Source of the DNA: Apium graveolens
Lineage: Eukaryota > Streptophyta > Magnoliopsida > Apiales > Apiaceae
NCBI RefSeq assembly: GCF_009905375.1
Contig: NC_133655.1
Span: 34,604,398 to 34,668,397 of the forward strand
Length of the DNA stretch: 64,000 bases
Reading direction: 5' to 3'
This document shows, piece after piece, positions 57,546 to 64,000 of the stretch. The notes under the pieces are model-generated. The model was not told the DNA's origin and made no database searches. It saw only the letters and a program-made list of their open reading frames with translations. The number at the start of each line of letters is the position of its first letter. Position 1 is the stretch's first letter. The position numbers and the translations under genes were made by a program.

Positions 57546-58547
57546 TGTTAGTCCCTAACAATGTAACAAGAATTACAGAAGGGGGTTGAATGGAATTCTT
57601 GAACCTTTTTCAAAAATATAAAATGTTCTATCTTAATAATATATAAGTGTTTGATTTGCAAAATGCGGAATAAGAAGTTAGTAAAATCAAAACACAAGTA
57701 ATTAAAAACACAAGTCTTTAAAAACTTTCTGGTGGATTTGAATGTATCCACCAGAGATATATATTATATCAAGAGAGCTCTGTGTAGCAAGATTAGCTTA
57801 CAGCTGCTTACAAATATGAAAAACTAAGTTTACAGAGAAATGCTAAGGATGAGCTTACAATTGTTTATCTGAGATAATATTCTTAGTCTTGTTCTTGTTG
57901 TTCTATTTGCTACTTCTTGGTTTATATATTACCAAGATTACAAAGTAATAAGACAAGATAATAAAATAAAACCTATCAAGTCTAATACTATGCTGCTTCA
58001 TTACTCTATTCTAGCATCTTTGAATATCTTCATAATAGCATGGAAATGGCAATGCTTCTTTGTTCTCTAAAACCCAGTTGAATAGGCTTCCACATTCCTT
58101 TTGCATACACTCGACGCATGTGACTGTATTTTCACTGTCAACAGATGTTTGAATTGATTATCCGTCGGGTACATGATCATCCGTCGGGTTGCCTTGTTGA
58201 TCATCCGTCGCGTGGCATTGTTGTTTATCCGTCGGGTAGCTATCTGGCACTTGACTTTATTTCATTTATGCAGAATTACAAGACATCATCTATGTACAAT
58301 CAATCAATCTATTCTGCATATCTAATTAAAGTCCACATGACTTGAGTGCTACTACAGAATCTAAACAAGGTGTATGCAGAAATATGCTACAGACTCATTA
58401 TTACACAAGCTACTCACTCGATGGATAATAAATCATCATCCGTCGGGACTATATTCCTTATCCGTCGAGTGCTACATTTTTCACTAAGTAAAATCTACTA
58501 AGGTGTTTTGTTAATGAAATCATCAAGTTCACAATATATCCACAACA
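57546..58547 (-). repeat. 5' LTR of SIRE-C (1,002 bp)
   Basis: 25 bp shorter than its partner, mostly because one 23 bp motif unit is missing near 58446. Motif copies at 58159, 58178, 58203, 58227, 58438 and 58460; TATA box at 57920-57928. Confidence 0.93.
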
Positions 58548-58552
58548 CCAAC
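58548..58552. repeat. Target site duplication of SIRE-C, right copy
   Basis: CCAAC, same as 45427-45431. Confidence 0.93.
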
Positions 58553-58953
58553 CTTCTAATTTCACGTAACTTGGAGGTAGTGAGTGCATAGCCCATAAAA
58601 TTAAGCATGTTAACAATATCAGTGTTTATGTGTGGAGCAGTTAAAGAATTGTCAGGAATCCTAAAGCATGCTTTGATAATATTACTATTTATGCAAAACT
58701 CCTTACGTTTTAGAGTGAAAGTGATGGCCTTGTCTGATGAGTTGTATACTGCAGTTGTCCACATCTCCTCTACAACCTCACAGTAAATGGTGGGTGATTC
58801 CAGCATGGCATAATTGAGTTTGCAGTTCTTCTCAAAGTCCATCATTTTGTGATAGTCACCAGATTGCTGAATCTCCTTGTTTACTAAAGCTGAGAAGTTG
58901 TTTTTCTTATAGATGTAACCGGTTTGAGACATGATTTTCACTACAGATTCCAT
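58553..58953 (-). pseudogene. ORF3 of SIRE-B, N-terminal part
   Basis: Starts at ATG 58953 (MESVVKIMSQTGYIYKKNNF), with AIYC-like TIYCEVVEEMWTTAVYN and ends at SKLREIRRL where SIRE-C begins. It continues at 45431. In itself this part is open; the full gene is broken by the insertion and by frameshifts further on. Confidence 0.85.
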
Positions 58954-59474
58954 TGTTAGAGATTTGGACTTTGCAGAGAGAGAGTTTAATTTTGAGAAGA
59001 AAGAAGTTAGAGCAATTGAATCTTGAGAATGATAAAAGAAAAGAATGAATTTTTTTTAGCTTTTATACTATCTCAAAGATAAACTGACAAAAATAATAAA
59101 TTGAAATAAAGGACCAATAAAAATTGCCCAAAATAGCCATTTAAAAATAAATAAACTGTAAAAATTCTGTCACTTATTCGTCGTTTCATGCTTACAAACG
59201 GTAAGTATACTCAATGGATAATGTTTAGAGAATTAACGGCTAGGATAGAGACAATTCGACGGATGAAGATAATACAGTTATCCGTCGAGTTATAAAATAT
59301 TCCAGAAAGATAATTGATTTTTATAGACAAATTGTATTCCGACCGATGAGCAAACTCGATGGATAATGATCATCCGTCGGGATGTAAGTTTTGACTTAGC
59401 CAAAATTTCATCCAAAACAGAAAAATCAATTAAATTTCTGGATGCATTACAACTTGCAAAATATCTAAAATGAT
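58954..59474 (-). promoter_or_regulatory. Pol/ORF3 intergenic region of SIRE-B with TATA box and motif cluster
   Basis: TATAAAAGC on the minus strand at 59059-59067, 106 bp before the ORF3 ATG. Motif copies at 59256, 59280 and 59371, with one-base variants around 59213 and 59356. Confidence 0.62.
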
Positions 59475-62400
59475 TTAAGAAAAATTGAGCATACCTAATT
59501 CACTTAATAACCTTGAAAAGGTGGATTCATCAAGTGGCTTGGTAAATATGTCTGTAAGCTGCTTTTTACTTGGAACAAAATGCAGTTCCACAGTACCATT
59601 CATCACATGTTCCCTTATAAAGTGGTACTTGATGTCTAAGTGCTTTGTTCTTGAATGTTGTACTGGGTTTTCAGTGATGGCAATTGCACTTGTGTTATCA
59701 CAGAATATAGGAATCCTGTCCACTTGTAGACCATAGTACAACAATTGGTTTTTCATCCACAAAATATGTGCACAACAACTACCACCACCAATATATTCAG
59801 CTTCAGTTGTAGAAGTAGAAACTGAATTTTGTTTTTTACTGAACCAGGACACATGCTTGTTTCCTAGAAATTGACAGGTTCCTGTTGTACTTTTCCTATC
59901 TATTTTACAACCTGCATAATCTGCATCTGAATAACCAGTTAGATCAAAGCCAGAATCTCCACGGAACCAAATGCCAAGTTTTGGTGTTCCCTTGAGATAT
60001 CAGAAAATTCTCTTAATAGCTACTAAATGAGATTCTCTAGGATCAGCCTGAAATCTAGCACAAAGACAAATAGCAAACATTATATCTGGCCTACTATCTG
60101 TTAAGTACAGAAGTGAACCAACCATGCCCCTATAACTTGAAATATCCACAGACTTTTCAATAGTGTTTAATTCAAGCTTAGTTGCAGTGGCCATGGGAGT
60201 TTTTGCAAATGAGCAATCCATTAGTTTAAACTTCTTTAAAAAATCATGAATGTATTTAGTTTGACTAATGAATATTCCATCACTAACTTGCTTAATTTGC
60301 AAACCAAGAAAGTAAGTTAGTTCTCCCATCATGCTCATTTCATACGTACTTTACATCAATTTGGCAATTTTTTTGCAAAGTTTTTCATCTGTAGAGCCAA
60401 ATATAATATCATCTACATAAATTTGAACAAGTATACTAGAGCCATTAACATTTCTAAAGAATAATTTTTTATCAACAGTACCTCTTGTGAAGTGATTTTC
60501 CAAAAGAAACTTTAATAAAGTGTCATACCAGGCTCTAGGTGCTTGCTTCAGTCCATAAAGTGCTTTCAAAAGATAGTAGACATGATTTGGGAAATTTGGA
60601 TCTTCAAAACCAGGAGGCTGACTAACATAGACTTCCTCCTCCAAATCTCCATTTAGAAATGCACTTTTGACATCCATTTGATAGACCTTGAAATTGGCAT
60701 GAGCTACATAGGCTAAGAAAATTCTGATGGCTTCAAGTCTTGTAACAGGAGCAAAAGTTTCATCAAAATCTATTCATTCTTGTTTACAATAGCCCTTAGC
60801 AACCAATCTAGCTTTGCTCCTGATCACTATGCCATTTTCATCCATCTTGTTTCTGAATACCCATTTGGTGTCAATTGGATTCTTTCCTTTAGGCTTGGGT
60901 ACCAGCTTCCATACTTTATTCCTTTCAAATTGGTTTAGCTCCTCCTACATAGCTAAAATCCAATCAGGATCCAACAAAGCTTCTTCTACCTTCTTTGGTT
61001 CTTCCTTAGATAGGAAGCTGCTATATAGACATTCTTCTTGAGTTGCTCTCCTTGTTTGAACTCTAGAGGACACATCACCAATGATGAGCTCAAAGGGGTG
61101 ATCTTTTGTCTATTTCCTTTGTTGAGGTAGGTTAGCTCTAGATGAAATGGCCTCATTGTTGTCTTGATGTGTGACTGAGTTTTGATTATTAGAAACTCCC
61201 CCTGAGTTTGTGAATCTTTTATTTGAGAAAGGAGAATTTTTTGTAAGTGATCTATTCTGACTTTCAGCTTCTTTTGAAGATCCGACGGATGGTGCACTTT
61301 GTGTTCCGACGGATGAAGCTGGTTGTCTCCCGACGGATAAAGCAGATTGTCTCCCGACAGATGAAGCATTTTACAACTCGACAGATGTTGACTTTTGTGC
61401 TTCATTAGTAGTAGATTTATCTGCATTATCCTTTTCCATTGTTTCCTGATCACTTTCATCATCACTGTCATCACTAATCATCTCCACATTATCAAATTTG
61501 AGACTCTAATGAGAATCTTCATCTTACAGTCCTTCAATCTTTTTATCATCAAACACAACATGTATTGATTCCATAACAATGTTGGTTCTTAGATTGTAGA
61601 CTCTATATACTTTTCCCGCAGCATATCCAACAAAAATTCCTTCATATGCTTTGGCATCAAACTTCCCATGTTGATCAGTCTGATTTCTCAATATATAACA
61701 TTTGCAGCCAAAGACATGAAGAAAATTTAGAGTTGGTTTCTTGTTCTTGAACAGTAGATATGGTGTCATGCACTTTGCTTGATTAACCAAAGAAATATTC
61801 AGAGTATAGCAGGCAGTATTCACAGCTTCAGCCCAGAAATATGTTGGTAACTTTGATTCTTCAAGCATTGTCCTTACAACCTCAATAAGAGATCTGTTTT
61901 TCCTTTCTACCACTCCATTTTGTTGTGGAGTTCTTGCTGCAGAAAACTCATGCATTATCCCATTTTCTTCACAAAATGATCTTATCACGGAATTCTTGAA
62001 CTCAGTTCCATTGTCACTCCTGATTCTTCTTACTTTGAAATCAGGATGATTGTTGACTTGCCTTATGTGATTGATGATGATTTCACTGGCCTCATCTTTA
62101 GACTTCAGGAAATATGTCCAAGAGAACTTAGAGAAATCATCTACAATTACTAGGAAAAATCTTTTCCTTGAGATGGAAAATACATTGACTAGTCCAAATA
62201 GATCCATGTGTAGCAATTGTAAAGGTTCTTCAATTGTTGAATCAAGCTGCTTTCTGAATGATGCTTTGATCTGCTTCCCTTTTTAGCAGGCATCACACAG
62301 TCCATCCTTAGAAAACTCCACTTGAGGAATGCTTCTAACCAGTTCTTTCTTGACAAGCTCATTCATGGTCTTGAAGTTTAGATGGGATAGCTTCTTGTGC

Positions 62401-64000
62401 CACAGACTTTCATCTTGATTTGCTTTACTGAGAAGGAAAGTAATAGATTCTGTATTTGATGAGTTGAAGTCAGCTAGATACACATTTTGTCTTCTCACAC
62501 CAGTGAGAACCACTTTGTTGTTTCTTCTGTTAGACACAACACAGGCTTCTGAATTGAAGGTTACTGAATTACCCTTATCACAATGCAGGCTGATACTTAG
62601 CAAATTATGCTTGAGACCATCCACTAGGGCAACCTCCTCAATGATGACATTGTCTTTTGAAATCAAGCCATATCCCACAGTATAACCCTTGCTCTCTCCT
62701 TGAACTCTGTGAGCAGGGTAGAATCTCCAGTCATGTGCCTTGAACAACCACTATCCAGAGATCAAAGATTCTTTCTGTTTCCCTGCACACATCAAAACCA
62801 AATCAAGTTGATTTTAGTACCCAAGTTTCCTTGGGTCCTGCCTTGTTAGCTTTCTTCTTTTATTTCTTAGATTTAATCTCATTTGACTTGGGGATATCAG
62901 ATTCATCCTTAGTCATCTGAGTTGGACCTTTGAAACCAATCATTAAAACAATGTTATCATGCACATTTTGATTAACAGGGAAAGGCATGCTATTTGCAAA
63001 CATGTTATTCCAGTAAGGCATTCTAAATGGCATTTGAGGCACACTAAATGCGGTGTAATAAGGATTAGGTGCAAATGGCATATTAGCAAATTGTGCATTC
63101 ATATTCTGAGCAGACATAACATTCAAAGGCATAGAAGGCATGACATTCATGTTGGGAAAAGAAGATGGTACAGATATAGGAGTAGGCATGGCAAGTTTGC
63201 AATTAACAGACTAATGATTAATGCTACCACACTTAACACAGATTTTTCTTGGAACATACTTATCAGGTGTCTAGTTGTTATGTTTGTTAATCCCTACTTT
63301 CCCATTTCTATTGTTTTTCTTTTTAGTTTCTATTTTAACCTCAATTTTTCTAATCTGTCATTCAATTGCTTGATGGACAGATGACCAACGTTCACTTTCT
63401 TCTCCTTCTTCCCTTGACTTGATTCTCCTGGAACAAAGTTTTTGGAAACTGATCCATATTTTTCATTTAACTTAGCAAGTTTGGCTTTGCTCACAGGTTT
63501 GCTCACAACCGATAGATGAGGATTTATGTCTCGACGGATAATCCTTTTCATTATCTGATGGATGACTTTCATCATCCATCGAGTCTACATCTGTTAGCAA
63601 TCCTTCAACCAAATTGAATTCCAGCTTTTCCTTACTCTTTTTCCAGGCTGTATCACAAAAGGACTCAATACCTTGAACTTTAATGATTTGAGCATAAACA
63701 TCTCTGGATGATTTCCATGCCTTAATCACCTCTTGTTCTCGTTCATGTTGCTTCCTCAAAATCTCTTCTTTCTTCAAGGACTCAGTTAATTCATCTTTAG
63801 CAATCTTACACTCAATTCTCAATTTCTCAAATTCAATAAACTGAGACTCTAGCACACTATTCCTTTCAATTAAAAACAAATTATTTTCTTTGATTTTAGC
63901 ATTTTCCTTAGTGAGGGACTTAAGTGTAACACATAAATGATATAATTCTGTAGACATATCATTAATTGCATCATTACACTCAGCTTTAGATAAATGTGCT
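59475..64000 (-). pseudogene. Gag-Pol of SIRE-B, partial and interrupted
   Basis: Runs off the window; the Gag start is outside. From the right: Gag coiled-coil part 63957-63472 (ESQFIEFEKLRIECKIAKDE), a Met/Pro/Asn-rich stretch (63189-62860), integrase zinc finger near 62400-62285 (LWHKKLSHLNFKTMNELV, CDAC), integrase core 62216-61524 with intact D, D, E residues (IVDDFSKFSWTY, RIRSDNGTEF, QQNGVVERKNRS), linker with motif repeats (61282-61340), RT 60677-60000 ([12 protein letters not shown]) and RNase H 59852-59475 (SVSTSTTEAEYI). Breaks near 63240, 62850, 61500, 60780, 60350 and 59990. The protease motif is lost in a deletion near 62750. RT of SIRE-B and SIRE-C are very similar. Confidence 0.88.

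Larger units (their letters stand above)
45432..58547 (-). mobile_element. SIRE-C: complete SIRE-type copia element, 13.1 kb, mutated
   Basis: LTRs 45432-46458 and 57546-58547, flanked by CCAAC. On the minus strand: 5' LTR, iMet primer site, Gag-Pol 57485-51724, intergenic promoter region, ORF3 51204-46647, PPT, 3' LTR. Assignment to SIRE/Maximus rests on Gag (KIPFLDKDNYHRWKVKMHLH), RT ([18 protein letters not shown]) and the large ORF after Pol. It is the only whole SIRE copy in view and gives the reference map for SIRE-A and SIRE-B. Stops and frameshifts show that it is not active. Confidence 0.95.
32035..64000 (-). mobile_element. SIRE-B: SIRE-type copia element containing two younger insertions
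   Basis: Own sequence: 3' LTR 32035-32723 plus 40594-41033, PPT 41034-41046, ORF3 41239-45431 plus 58553-58953, Pol 59475-about 62750, Gag from about 62860 to beyond the window. The 5' LTR and primer site are outside. Element D splits the LTR and SIRE-C splits ORF3; both splits are proven by exact target duplications. All frames carry stops or shifts. Confidence 0.9.

Noticed and set aside
54980..63390. + strand ORFs rich in His, Arg and Lys (55242-55700, 62959-63384)
   Set aside because: Mirror readings of the Met/Pro/Asn-rich Gag region in SIRE-C and SIRE-B; paralogous only because the elements are.

Overview
The window is plant nuclear DNA made almost entirely of nested LTR retrotransposons. 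I see no rRNA, tRNA, CRISPR array, bacterial operon or convincing single-copy host gene. The lineages present (Tekay chromovirus, Athila-like Ty3/gypsy, SIRE-type Ty1/copia and another Ty1/copia family), the tRNA-iMet and tRNA-Asp primer sites and the AT-rich sequence fit a repeat-rich flowering plant, probably a eudicot. I cannot name the species.

Left part, + strand (1-23454). An old LTR-like sequence (1-1123, 15335-15416, 22456-23454) is the host of two insertions. The first (1124-15329) is a 14.2 kb Tekay element. It has 4,087 bp LTRs that differ at only two bases by eye, a perfect 5 bp target duplication (GCTAG), an extra leader ORF (5408-6085) and one intact 1,569-aa Gag-Pol with a chromodomain (6500-11209). 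It is the youngest-looking object here and the only one with apparently full coding capacity. The second (15417-about 22455) is a decayed Athila-like element. Reverse transcriptase, RNase H and integrase are missing, and Gag-protease runs in the same frame into a short tail, interrupted by stop codons but no frameshift.

Right part, - strand (23455-64000). A Russian-doll set of SIRE-type copia elements. SIRE-A (23762-32034, rest beyond the window) is cut in its integrase by SIRE-B (32035 to beyond 64000). SIRE-B holds two further insertions. One is copia element D (32724-40588, duplication TGCTT) in its 3' LTR. The other is a complete but mutated SIRE-C (45432-58547, duplication CCAAC) in its third ORF. 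All reading frames in the three SIRE copies are broken.

The most interesting signal is shared by the three SIRE copies. A short DNA word, ATCCGT(C/T)G, occurs about 55 times on either strand. It forms 22-24 bp tandem arrays in the LTRs, and clusters upstream of a conserved internal TATA box that precedes a large extra ORF (ORF3, about 1,500 codons) by 106-109 bp. It recurs at the Gag/protease and integrase/RT borders, where it is read in different frames. I saw it neither in element D nor in the gypsy elements. I infer a cis-regulatory or protein-binding repeat system tied to ORF3. A second striking structure is in the leader of element D: four stem-loops with different stems but the same apical sequence, plus four 27 bp quasi-palindromes near the primer site, which look like RNA packaging or dimerisation signals.
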